From contig CM059623.1 in NCBI GenBank assembly GCA_030435675.1, positions 212,012-276,011 on the forward strand: DNA of 64,000 nt, read 5' to 3'. Source of the stretch: Steinernema hermaphroditum (lineage: Eukaryota; Nematoda; Chromadorea; Rhabditida; Steinernematidae). The position numbers and the translations under genes are program-made. Shown here piece by piece: positions 42,689-49,879 of the stretch (position 1 is the stretch's first letter; the number at the start of each line of letters is the position of its first letter). The notes under the pieces were generated by a model, which was given only the letters and a program-made list of their open reading frames with translations, was not told the origin of the DNA and made no database searches.

Positions 42689-43167
42689 TCATCCCTTTTG
42701 AGGCGACGTTTTAAGCCTCTTGACAGCGGGATGTTCGTGACCATCGTCCACATCAGAAATGTCCTACAATTAATATATGGTACTGACAGTTTAATACATA
42801 AACCTTACGTCCGACTTTATCCGCTCTCTTCGTTCGGACCGCTTGACTTTCGGGACGAACTCATCCTCGTCACTGTCACTGCTCGTTAGGACCGTCTTTG
42901 ACTTGCGGTTTTTGACGAAGAGCTCATCCGGGCATGATCGATGTGCATGCAGCGAGTGTCGTGGCTGTTCTCCGTCGTTATCCTCGTCGATGAACGATCC
43001 CAACTCATCCATGTCCAAGTTGCTAAACAATTAGGTTATATAAATGAAATAATTCTATAGATACATAAATGTAGAAAATAAAAATTTAAAATTTGTACGC
43101 ACCTTTCATCTAATGAGGCCGACGAGCGCCCGCTTTCAACAGCTTGATCATCAATAAACGTGGACAT
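42689..43167 (-). CDS. Three-exon gene for a 117-residue acidic/basic protein
   Basis: The model is exon 1 43167-43103, exon 2 43022-42809, exon 3 42763-42689. The introns are 80 and 45 nt, with GTGCGT/TTGTTTAG and GTAAGG/AATTGTAG ends. The exons sum to 354 nt in one frame ending in TGA. The product starts MSTFIDDQAVESG, has an acidic stretch (DMDELGSFIDEDNDGE), then SSDSDEDEFVPKVKRSERRE and a Lys-rich tail (KRLKTSPQKG). There are no membrane segments. Alternating acidic Ser-rich and basic patches suggest a disordered nuclear protein, which is inference only. The ATG lies six bases behind a strong acceptor (ACATTTCAG, exon from 43173), as expected for a spliced-leader gene start. Family not recognised. 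Confidence 0.6.
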
Positions 43168-43449
43168 TATTTCCTGAAATGTAGAATATTTCAGGACTTC
43201 TCGATAAATAAGTAATTCGCGACCACACAAAAGACTAAATTTTGAACACAGGTGAGGAGTGTGTGGGAGATTGTGGGCCTATCGATAAACGTCTTTTTCC
43301 GTCTTTCCTTACCATATCGGTGTGAGTTTTTTTTTATAGGTCATAAATAATATGTGGTGGGAAAAGGACAGACTCTATAGCGTCCAAAACCGTAAACGCT
43401 TAAGTTCTATGGGAGTACATGGTAACCACAAAAGTAATCGCAACAATAT
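43168..43449. promoter_or_regulatory. Upstream region of the three-exon gene
   Basis: No gene is seen. It contains the probable trans-splice acceptor (AG at 43174-43175) just before the ATG of the gene at 43167, AT-rich upstream sequence, and a T9 run near 43330. Confidence 0.35.
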
Positions 43450-43659
43450 TTATTTGCTCAGAATCAACAACACGAACAACTTAAGAAACATCGGGGGACG
43501 ACTCAAGGAACACCACATACGGAGCAGACGGTTGTGGTCCTTGCACGCTCCGCACAACTGAATGTTGTAATCAGTGGTCCCATCGTTGTTTTCGAATTCA
43601 TCCGGAAGAGATTTCGTTCCTTCTCGACAAATATCACATGTTGATATTATACAGTCCAT
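43450..43659 (-). CDS. Small CxxC-type putative zinc-binding protein, 69 residues
   Basis: Starts at ATG 43659 and ends at TAA 43450. Residues 8-11 are CDIC and residues 36-39 CGAC, two Cys pairs about 24 residues apart, which could bind one zinc ion. The spacer is acidic (DEFENNDGTTD). The C-terminus is a hydrophobic run (MFLKLFVLLILSK), so a membrane tail is possible. An AATAAA overlaps the stop codon and could serve as poly(A) signal. The start codon lies inside the first unit of a 44-bp tandem repeat, so the 5' end may have been altered by repeat insertion. A similar Cys arrangement occurs in the small frame at 45402-45581. Family not recognised. Confidence 0.4.
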   Translation of the reverse strand: MDCIISTCDICREGTKSLPDEFENNDGTTDYNIQLCGACKDHNRLLRMWCSLSRPPMFLKLFVLLILSK

Positions 43660-43770
43660 TATCGACCCCTCCGTCGGCCTTAGCAAAAAAATGTGCAGTC
43701 CATTATCAACCCCTCCGTCGGCCTTAGCAAAAAAATATGCAGTCCATTATCAATCCCTCCGTCGGCATTA
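43652..43770. repeat. 44-bp tandem repeat, 2.7 copies
   Basis: Units start at CAGTCCATTATC (43652, 43696, 43740) and contain CCCTCCGTCGGC and an A7 run. A diverged relative (CAATCCACTGTCAGACCCCC) opens R2 copy 2 at 44868, so the unit belongs to that dispersed family. Confidence 0.85.
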
Positions 43771-43805
43771 ATATTATAAGTCCGGGAAGAGGTGATTTGG
43801 AGACA

Positions 43806-44057
43806 GGTGGTGGAAATTTTTTCTAAGTCCGGGAAGAGGGGCCGTCGGCGGCGAGTGTTACCCAAACAGCGACTTGCAGTGAATTTTTCTAAGTCCAGGA
43901 AGAGAGACCGTCGGCGGTCGCGCGTGCATATAATTATCGCCGCGACGGACTTTGGGTAACATGTTACCGAACCTTGAAAACGTGTTACCCAAACTTCGAA
44001 ATCTGTTACCCAAACCTCCACATTTCCAGTTATGTTACCCAACTTTAGCATACTACT
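43806..44057 (+). repeat. Dispersed repeat R2, copy 1
   Basis: Contains two near-identical modules (GAATTTTTCTAAGTCC followed by GGAAGAG and CCGTCGGCGG), then four TTACC(C)(A)AAC motifs, and ends in AGCATACTACT. The same order of motifs is found in copy 3 (51697-51839), and partly in copy 2 (44868-44992). The multiple TTACCCAAAC motifs make it internally repetitive. It may be the end of a non-autonomous transposon; I found no clear terminal inverted repeat. Confidence 0.7.
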
Positions 44058-44102
44058 ATGATGTGAGGACGGCCGCTTTTCTTTGTGATAATGAGGTCAG
44101 CG

Positions 44103-44711
44103 TCACGCAGTCGTTGAGCGTAGAGCTAGTGCGCGGTAGAGCCACGTTGAAGGAGGAACGCGACGATGCCCGTAGCTGCGCAGGCGAGATATTGCTGCTT
44201 TCTTTCTGTCGGCTGCTCGCTTCATTCTGCCAATCAGCGCATTGAGCAGGAAGATTTTTCCCGTTCCACCTTCGCCGGTTACGAAGAACAGATGCTTGTC
44301 GGTCCTACCGTCTACAGCGTCGATGATATTGCTGTAGACGTCCATTTGGTTGGTGTTCAACTGCTTTTGAACAGTATCGGCATATGTGACTGCATCGGCT
44401 CTTGCCGGAGCTCCTGTAGTTACGTCCGTCACCTGCTCATCTTCCCCTCGCATCTCTGCCTCAATTCGTTCTTCATCGTATCTGTAGACAAAGGTCGGCT
44501 GCTCGTGTTTCGAGCTTGTTCGTAGATCGGTTAGACGCGTCTCCATGTCGTTGTTGATTTTGACGACGTTCGGTCCTCGTGGAAGTGTCGTATCACGGTG
44601 CATTGTGATTGAGCCCATTGCGAAGTGCGCGTTCACTTTTCGATCATTTTTCAGGTAGGGTTTCTCTTTCACATGCGGGGCATCCGTTAGTTCCTTGAAG
44701 AATTGAGGGGT
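44103..44711 (-). pseudogene. Decayed PIF1-type helicase (Helitron-like or other mobile element)
   Basis: An open frame begins after a stop at 44712 and has no ATG at its head. About 120 residues of charged sequence precede a recognisable PIF1/RecD-like start: LNTNQMDVYSNIIDAV, then LFFVTGEGGTGK, the Walker A motif. The residue after the lysine is Ile instead of the Thr/Ser that coordinates magnesium. Soon after, the frame goes out of phase. The sister frame encodes an ATGIVAFLL segment (motif Ia region) that then meets TAG at 44128-44126, where the family has a Ser codon. One missense in Walker A, one frameshift and one nonsense make it a dead copy. PIF1-like helicases of this kind are typical of Helitrons, but no Rep domain is visible. 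R2 repeats lie on both sides. Confidence 0.65.
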
Positions 44712-44867
44712 TTATCGAACGAGATGCGAAGGGGCGTTCATAGTTCGGGAATTCTGAAAAGGGAGACGACCGAAAATATACACCAGAGACGTTTCAGGAC
44801 GACCGCTACTCGCGAACATCCAGGAAATGAAACCGAAGAACACTTCGGCGCGGCAGGCTAATTATTT

Positions 44868-44992
44868 ATGCAATCCACTGTCAGACCCCCGCCGTAGGCA
44901 TTAATTATACGAGCTGTAACCGCCGTAACTTCGACATCTGCTACCCTAAGTTTAACATTTCTAGTTTTGTTGCCCAAGTATTACATACTACT
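44868..44992 (+). repeat. Dispersed repeat R2, copy 2 (short)
   Basis: Begins with a relative of the 44-bp unit (CAATCCACTGTCAGACCCCC, CCGTAGGCATTAATTATA), then three diverged TTACCC-like motifs, and ends ACATACTACT. It lacks the TTTTTCTAAGTCC modules of copy 1, but one such module occurs alone at about 45250. Confidence 0.6.
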
Positions 44993-45401
44993 CAGGGGTC
45001 TCGAAATCCGTCGGCTTATCTGGGTATGGGCAATAAACAAATTTTCGCTTCGATGACATTCGAGCTACAATCAAGGTGCAAAACGTTCTTGCCCTTGTGT
45101 TTTGGCATCTTTGCTGTAAAATAATACATGCAAATATGCGAAACGCTGAACCAGATGTGATATATAAAGGGGAGTAAATTGAGGAGAGGACGGCGATGTG
45201 AGGGAAGCAAGATGCTACGGGGTTGTATGCGGATTGTAATGGAGGTCGAATTTTTCTAAGTCCACGTAATCGAACTCGAAACGTAACGGAGAGAGAGTGC
45301 AATCGAGGCGGCGGTGACATTCCCCGTTCAAAAACGTTCAGGAAGCGAGCGCGTGGATATCATTAACATCGTCCCATGATCCATATCTGCATTTTTATAT
45401 C
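44993..45401. other. No confident gene
   Basis: Several short overlapping frames exist on - (for example one ending at 44988 with SSKRKFVYCPYPDKP), but none has convincing start and splice signals. An isolated R2 module lies at about 45248-45275. Confidence 0.4.
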
Positions 45402-45581
45402 ATGGCCCACATTGAGAAACACGAGTTGAAGCTAGTTCAATCAAAAGGTCTCGTATCGCACCTCAAAATTGGCCCATGCTGCAAAAAATGCGGACTTTCG
45501 GTTCCACCGGATGACAACGACGATTCAAGCATGGAGCTGTGCGTCGATAGAGCCGATGAAACTTTAAGGATCAGCGATTAG
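45402..45581 (+). CDS. Small CCxxC protein, 59 residues
   Basis: ATG at 45402, TAG at 45579-45581. The product has a charged N-terminus (MAHIEKHELKLVQSKG), then GPCCKKCGLSVPPDDNDDSS and ELCVDRADETLRISD. The CxxC, acidic spacer, LC and D-rich tail resemble the order in the - strand protein at 43450-43659 (CDIC, acidic spacer, QLCGAC, DHNRLLR), which suggests a common small zinc-binding family or two fragments of one mobile-element gene. A GTAAGT donor follows at about 45637. Function unknown. The frame may be a remnant of a longer protein. Confidence 0.35.
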   Translation: MAHIEKHELKLVQSKGLVSHLKIGPCCKKCGLSVPPDDNDDSSMELCVDRADETLRISD

Positions 45582-45702
45582 TAGCCCTGATTTGAGTAAT
45601 CAGCGGAATCTTGAGCGTTCGATGAAAGGTAAGTAGTAATCGCGATTTTTCAGTGCTCTAGTTTCGATTTCCGGCCTACATATAAGAAAAAAAATACTCC
45701 GG

Positions 45703-45746
45703 CGAGAGCACATCCCATTACTTATGAGTATTGTGATGTGTTCTCG
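45703..45746. other. Long perfect-looking hairpin
   Basis: CGAGAGCACATC pairs with GATGTGTTCTCG around an inner pair CATTACT/AGTATTG and a 4-base loop. About 18 of 20 stem positions pair. It stands directly upstream of R1 copy A and is absent from the other R1 copies. Confidence 0.6.
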
Positions 45747-45800
45747 CAGGAACATTTTAGAGTGCTGATAAAGTGACTCGCATTATCTCACAATAACCCA

Positions 45801-46209
45801 AGAATAATAAAACGACTCACTTTTTTGTTCAAACATCGCTCCTAGATGCAATCGACGCGAATCGGAAGGTTTAATCACTGAAAGAAGTAAAGATCGTCCA
45901 AAAGAAGTCTCAAATCGATCACGGCAGATGCATTTTCATCAATAGAACGGCGCCGCTGCCTCGATGTTTATGAGTGCGCGGTGTGGACCGTCGACGGCGC
46001 TCCCCGCGATCGCGTCTTCCCTCTTCGCACTTTCACAATTTGGTCGCGCCGTTTTAGAAGAGACGCGATCAGATTGTCCGATGTTTCGATTTGTGCATTT
46101 CTCCATATCCCTCTCGTTTTCAGAAATCTACTCGATTTCCCGATCGCTGTCGACTTCTCACGAGCTTCATCTACACATATCTGTGAGTTTTCAACACTCA
46201 TTAGTTTTC
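45801..46209 (+). repeat. Dispersed repeat R1, copy A
   Basis: One of four same-orientation copies. Shared landmarks in order: AATAAAACGACTCACTTTTT, GTTCAAACATCGCTCC, AATCGGAAGG, TCACTGAAA, CAAATCGATCACGGCAGA, ATAGAACGGCGCCGC, TCGATGTTTATG, CGACGGCGCTCCCCGC, a pyrimidine tract ending TTTTCAG, a 59-bp segment 46124-46182, then GTGAGTTTTCAACACTCATT. Homology with copy C continues beyond the end to about 46330. Read on -, the copy is open for 77 codons, but the codon changes between copies are mostly non-synonymous, so I do not call a - strand gene. Read on +, the 59-bp segment looks like an exon. Confidence 0.85.
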
Positions 46210-46219
46210 ATATAATCTC

Positions 46220-47019
46220 TCAGTATCCACATACAAAGAAGCTTTTTAACATGGGGCGTTCTTGTCTGAAATTTGGCGCAATAGGAGGGAATAAAATTCT
46301 TTCCCGGAGGTTCCTCGAGCACATTGCTTCCTGCTCCTTCTGGCGACGCTGCTGCTGTTCTTGTAACCTGAGAAGGCGTTCGCGCTCCTTTCGTCCCTGC
46401 TGCTCCCATTCGGCGTCCTGACGCTGACAATCCCGAAGCCTTGCGTCCAATTCGCATTGTTCGCGTGCCCGTTGCTCTCAAAGAGGTCCCGACCAGGGCT
46501 GTGCGAAACAAAACAAAACTCGGATATCAAAACTCAAAACTTTTTTGACGACCTCAAAACCAAAACTCATAACTTAAAGCCGTTTGTGACAGAAGTACAG
46601 TAAAAGTTCCTTCAGCAAAATCTTCCAGAAAGCCGTTTGAGTTTAGAAACAGCAGATTTCGGAGATTTTCGGGTGTCGCCGACGTTCGGAGATTGGCCAT
46701 TGTCGGTGATGCCACGGAGAAGAGCCTCTCGCGTCAGGCACGGACAGTGCTTCATGGCCGAGTTTTGAGCCGAGTTTTGCTAAAAAGTCAAAACTCTAAA
46801 CTCAAAATCCTAAAACTCAAAACCCGCATAGCCCTGGTCCCGACGTTCCTGCTCTTTTCGCGCGATCTCTATCATTTATCTTCACCCACACTCCTGCGCT
46901 TGAGGTCGCCCGAAATAGCGTTGCAGTTCTTGTTCCGCCCTCTTTTTGATCTCTTCTTCCTGGCGGCGTCGTCGCTCCTCAGAACGTTCTCCTATCTTGT
47001 GTGCTCTGACAATTCCCAT
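46220..47019 (-). pseudogene. Coiled-coil protein gene broken by a MITE
   Basis: Two halves on - flank a 343-bp transposon. The upstream half starts at ATG 47019 and encodes MGIVRAHKIGERSEERRRRQ, then an E/K/Q-rich helix, but meets stops near 46880. The downstream half encodes a second E/Q/R-rich helix (for example GRKERERLLRLQEQQQRRQK) and ends at TGA 46220. Joining across the insertion with one target-site copy gives EIARKEQERRDLFE and then a one-base frame difference to the second half, so decay has continued beyond the insertion. Composition is that of a long single alpha-helix or coiled coil. The 3' end overlaps the sequence shared with R1 copy C. Family not recognised. Confidence 0.55.
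46494..46836. mobile_element. hAT-type MITE, 343 bp, with 8-bp target duplication
   Basis: Begins CAGGGCTGTGCG and ends CGCATAGCCCTG, imperfect terminal inverted repeats (11 of 12). It is flanked on both sides by GTCCCGAC (46486-46493 and 46837-46844), a perfect 8-bp duplication, which is diagnostic of hAT transposition. The interior is rich in CAAAACT/AGTTTTG motifs and has no transposase, so the element is non-autonomous. It sits inside the coiled-coil pseudogene. Confidence 0.9.
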
Positions 47020-47160
47020 TTTCAAAAGATAACGGGTATAGAAAGCGACACCAGTACAAGGGGTTGTCTTCAGACCCTTAAGCGAAAGCCTTTAGGGAAA
47101 CAAACGCGCCTACCGTACTCCCGCGGCAGACATTTGAAATCAAATTCAAAAGTATAGGTT

Positions 47161-47763
47161 ACCGCTTTATGTTTGTAAGCAAGGACTCACATTGAAAGTA
47201 TATTTAGGTGGAAAAACGCATTGGAAAAAAGTTCAGTGCGCCTAACAAAAAAATGAAATAAAGCATGATCTGTATGCCTGTTTTCGCAACTTTGTGAATC
47301 AAGGTGTCATCATAGATGATCATCTATTGAGATTTGAGAACATTCGAATTGCTCGAGAACGCAATTATGCGACGTTTAAGGTATCGATTACATTTGCATT
47401 AGGGATGCACCGGAACGGAAACCGGAGCGAACCGGAATCAGTCAGAAGGTCCGGGGTTCGAATCTGCCCACAGGCCAAACTTTTTTTATATACTTCTTCC
47501 GCACAGTTTTCCGCATATTTAAATTTTGCTTACGTAGAATCAGACAATTAAACAGTTTCCAGTATGTTATGTCAAGAAAATACGAAAATAAAAAAGTTTT
47601 TCTCGCGGGTGGATTCGAACCCCGGACCTTCTGACTGATTCCGGTTCGTTCTGGTTTCCGTTCCGGTGCATCCCTAATTTGCATGGTTGGTAGTGATCGA
47701 GTGCATAATGTTGCAGTGTTCGGCCCACTTCATCAAACATTTCAAAAAGAACACCACATCGTT
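47161..47763 (+). repeat. Left arm of a 1.77-kb inverted duplication
   Basis: Matches the reverse complement of 48338-48927 along its whole length, from ACCGCTTTATGTTTGTAAGC to ACACCACATCGTT, with scattered substitutions and small indels. It contains gene sequence homologous to the exon at 48741-49028, interrupted by a 277-bp MITE, and then a further stretch that ends at the spacer. The frame has TAA in place of a Lys codon (about 47246) but keeps CGA where the right arm has TGA, so each arm has lost function differently. Confidence 0.93.
47400..47676. mobile_element. Palindromic hAT-type MITE, copy 1 (277 bp)
   Basis: Begins TAGGGATGCACCGGAACGGA and ends in its near inverted complement, CCGGTGCATCCCTA. 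Target duplication ATTTGCAT at 47392-47399 and 47677-47684. The terminal inverted repeats are long (~85 bp) and contain GGGGTTCGAATC, a perfect Pol III B-box-like motif as in a tRNA T-arm, on both ends. The core is AT-rich with no transposase. TAGGGATGCACCG termini are known from hAT-related non-autonomous elements. Confidence 0.9.
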
Positions 47764-47846
47764 AGCCGCTAAATCACAAGGTGACAACAAAGCATTCATT
47801 TGATTAGAAAAGGACGCGGAAAGTTCGGCGCCCTCAAGTTGAAAAG

Positions 47847-48002
47847 ATGCCGTCAGCTACTGTGCACCGCCGTCCGTCGCCATACAACTATTGCACTTTG
47901 GATCTCCACCCAGTTACTAAAAAGTCGGATGATTAGGATCCATCGTCGCCAAAGAAGCCAGTGTTCCCTTTTGCGTGCTGTTGTAATGTGCCCGTGAAAT
48001 AA
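47847..48002 (+). pseudogene. Short interrupted reading frame ahead of the SL1 sequence
   Basis: ATG at 47847 opens a basic, Pro-rich frame (MPSATVHRRPSPYNYC, later DPSSPKKPVFPF) with an in-frame TAG at 47934-47936 and a final TAA at 48000-48002. AATAAA (47998-48003) overlaps the end and abuts the SL1 match directly. Whether this was ever a gene is uncertain. It lies in the unique spacer of the inverted duplication. Confidence 0.25.
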
Positions 48003-48003
48003 A

Positions 48004-48025
48004 GGTTGAATTACCCAAGTTTGAG
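48004..48025 (+). other. SL1 spliced-leader sequence embedded in genomic DNA
   Basis: Matches the canonical 22-nt nematode SL1 leader at 21 of 22 positions; the single difference is T to G at leader position 5. The core ATTACCCAAGTTTGAG is exact. It is not an SL RNA gene: the base pairs after the leader are GTTTCACC rather than a GTAAAC-type donor, and no Sm-binding site follows. The most economical reading is the 5' end of a reverse-transcribed, trans-spliced mRNA inserted in the genome. A chance match of this length is very unlikely. Confidence 0.8.
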
Positions 48026-48295
48026 GTTTCACCACATCGCAACCGATTACCATTCACTCATTCAACCAGATAACCCAAGACCCGCGTGGCAACAACTACT
48101 CATCCCACTGAACCATCGACTGCCCGCACAACAATTCTCAGCTCCCAGGTCCCAAAGCCAGAAAACTTTCTGAATTCGGCTACTTACTGTTTCGGATTCA
48201 CGGATCTAGAAGCTCTTTGCCATTGCAGCGAATCCGCGGTTTTCAGGTGCTCTTATTGTGAGCAGTTATCTTGTCTTGATATTTTTGATTATTGA
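48026..48295 (+). pseudogene. Sequence behind SL1: Cys-rich retrocopy candidate
   Basis: Directly follows the SL1 match. No ATG occurs in the 270 bases, yet two frames look coding in turn. First comes a His/Pro/Gln-rich frame (about 48029-48165), then from about 48086 a frame ending TGA 48295 that encodes FTDLEALCHCSESAVFRCSY, then CEQLSCLDIF. The spacing CxC-x8-CxxC-x4-C resembles a B-box or similar treble-clef zinc finger that has lost its tail. A frameshift between the two frames would explain the pattern. No poly(A) tract is visible before the right arm begins at 48338. Confidence 0.4.
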
Positions 48296-48337
48296 TGAGA
48301 TAAAGGTGACGATGTGAGAATTATATTACTGCCAGTC

Positions 48338-48927
48338 AACGATGTGGTGTTCTTTTTGAAATGTTTGATGAAGTGGGCCGAACACTGCAACATTTTGCAC
48401 TCGATCACTACCAACCATGCAAATTAGGGATGCACCGGAACGGAAACCAGAACGAACCGGAATCAGTCAGAAGGTCCGGGGTTCGAATCCACCCGCGAGA
48501 AAAACTTTTTTATTTTCGTATTTTCTTGACATAACATACTGGAAACTGTTTGATTGTCTGATTCTACGTAAGCAAAATTTAAATATGCGGAAAAATGTGC
48601 GGAAGAAGTATACAAAAAAGTTTGGCCTGCGGGCAGATTCGAACCGCGGACCTTCTGACTGATTCCGGTTCGTTCCGGTGCATCCCTAATGCAAATGTAA
48701 TCGATACCTTAAACGTCGCATAATTGCGTTCTCGAGCAATTCAAATGTCCTCAAATCTCAATAGATGATCATCTATGATGACACCTTGATTCACAAAGTT
48801 GCGAAAACAGGCATACAGATCATGCTTTATTTCATTTTTTTCTTTGGCGTACTGAACTTTTTTCCAATGCGTTTTTCCACCTAAATATACTTTCAATGTG
48901 AGTCCTTGCTTACAAACATAAAGCGGT
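48338..48927 (-). repeat. Right arm of the 1.77-kb inverted duplication
   Basis: Inverted counterpart of 47161-47763. The outer end is ACCGCTTTATG on -. The exon at 48741-49028 continues past this end with 34 more in-frame codons and a splice acceptor, so the right arm looks like the original location and the left arm like the copy. Confidence 0.93.
48425..48688. mobile_element. Palindromic hAT-type MITE, copy 2 (264 bp)
   Basis: Reverse complement of the MITE at 47400-47676 (TAGGGATGCACCGG to CCGGTGCATCCCTA) and flanked by ATGCAAAT (48417-48424 and 48689-48696), the complement of the other copy's target duplication. Same element and same insertion site, so it predates the inverted duplication. 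Confidence 0.9.
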
Positions 48928-49028
48928 TGTTTCAAGATGTGTTTCATAGCTTCCTTCGCATGAAGAAGAAGAGACGATCGTATGGCAGGATGAGGAAGCG
49001 AAGATTCGCTGGTGTATGTAAAAGAATT
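48741..49028 (-). CDS. Terminal exon or fragment, 95 residues, unknown family
   Basis: The frame starts at a good acceptor (CCCAATTTCAG, exon from 49028, phase 0), encodes a Ser/Leu-rich start (SESSLPHPAIRSSLLLHAKE), then KHILKQPLYVCKQGLTLKVY, a Lys-rich part and FVNQGVIIDDHLLRFEDI, and ends at TGA 48741. In the left arm the homologous codon is CGA, and the frame stays open up to the MITE. Across the MITE (removing it and one target copy) it runs on into TFAWLVVIECIMLQCSAHF. The TGA here may therefore be a mutation and the gene once longer. No family is recognised. Confidence 0.45.
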   Translation of the reverse strand, partial: NSFTYTSESSLPHPAIRSSLLLHAKEAMKHILKQPLYVCKQGLTLKVYLGGKTHWKKVQYAKEKNEIKHDLYACFRNFVNQGVIIDDHLLRFEDI

Positions 49029-49194
49029 CTGAAATTGGGAATTGTTTAAAGGATTATGGTAAGGACTTACTTAAAATTTAGCCGACACTAGTTCGCGCGC
49101 ACAGATGTTATCGCTCGCGATGGGGAAAGTGTGTGAGGAGAGAGAGTGTTAGAGAGGGAGAGAGTGTTAGAGAGGTTAGGGATAGAAGGGTCGT
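49029..49194. other. Short intergenic sequence
   Basis: Contains a GAGAGAGTGTTAGAGAGG duplicate and a GA-rich tract (49132-49180). No gene is seen. Confidence 0.4.
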
Positions 49195-49450
49195 TAGATT
49201 TCAGAATCCTCACTTGAGGGTCGTTGGTTTTCAGAATCCTCTTTGAATGTCGTTAAGTACTTCAGAATCCTCCCGAATCCGCTTAAGTACTTCAGAATCC
49301 TCCAGAATCCTCTTTGAAGGTCGTAGATTTTCAGAATCCTCACTTGAGGGTTGTTAAGTACTTCAGAATCCTCTCACACATTCGTCGAACCCTATAGGAT
49401 TACCCTATATCCTCTTACACATTCGTCGAAACCCCAGAATCCTCATACAC
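49195..49450. repeat. Imperfect minisatellite with TTCAGAATCCTC units
   Basis: The motif TTCAGAATCCTC(C/A) recurs at least seven times, spaced by about 20-35 bp and joined by variants of TTGAGGGTCGTT and CGTTAAGTAC. A second motif, ACACATTCGTCGAA, repeats at the 3' side. Non-coding. Confidence 0.85.
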
Positions 49451-49607
49451 TTTTCTCGAAAACCAGAATCCGAAATTCAGATTTGAATTTCCCGCATTCC
49501 TCTCCCCACTACTATTCCCTTCTCTCTCCATCCTTTCTCTCCCTACCCCTCTCCCCCGCCGCCGCGGAAAGGAATGTGACCTTGAAATTACGGAAAATCG
49601 CCCTATA

Positions 49608-49845
49608 CTACTCGTACGCGTAACACGGAACACTGTTGTAGACTTCAATGCCATTTACGGCAACCTTGATTTGTTGGATCAAAGTCTTTCCTAGAGCCTG
49701 AATGCTCGAATGTTTCGGAAGATGCAAAGCAACTGTGTTGTCTTCAGGGGGTAAAGGGATTACACCCCCGTTTTTATCTCTTATGCAGAACTGCATGAAC
49801 AAATAGTTTTTGGCAAGGTGAAGCAACGTCTTTTCGCTACAGACC
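49608..49845 (-). pseudogene. Fragment resembling a Maverick/Polinton-type capsid protein
   Basis: Exon-like frame from an acceptor (AAATTGTTTAG, exon from 49845) to TAG at 49608, about 79 residues. The pattern is that of the N-terminal jelly-roll of capsid-like proteins in nematode Maverick elements: a beta-rich IRDKNG start, acidic/Pro loop, a LPKHS motif, then a QIKVAVNGIEV strand and YAYE at the end. The family continues with an aromatic/Thr-rich segment, but here a stop follows immediately, and the sequence after it is out of homology. The rest of the protein and all other Maverick genes (polymerase, integrase, ATPase) are absent, so this is a relic. A GTGAGT donor upstream suggests a spliced form. 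The family call rests on motif memory, not a search. Confidence 0.4.
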
Positions 49846-49879
49846 CTAAACAATTTAAAAAATGTTGTTACAATTACAA

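Noticed and set aside
43950..44050. Cluster of SL1-like motifs (TTACCCAAACTT)
   Set aside because: Only 10-11 bases match, the 3' part of the leader is wrong, and the motifs are internal repeats of R2.
45968..46201. 77-codon - strand gene in R1 copy A, also open in copy B
   Set aside because: Copies C and D have stops, and codon differences between A and B are mainly non-synonymous, so openness is probably by descent from a GC-rich repeat.
48004..48110. SL RNA gene
   Set aside because: The leader is followed by GTTTCACC, not a functional donor, and no Sm-site or three-stem pattern follows.
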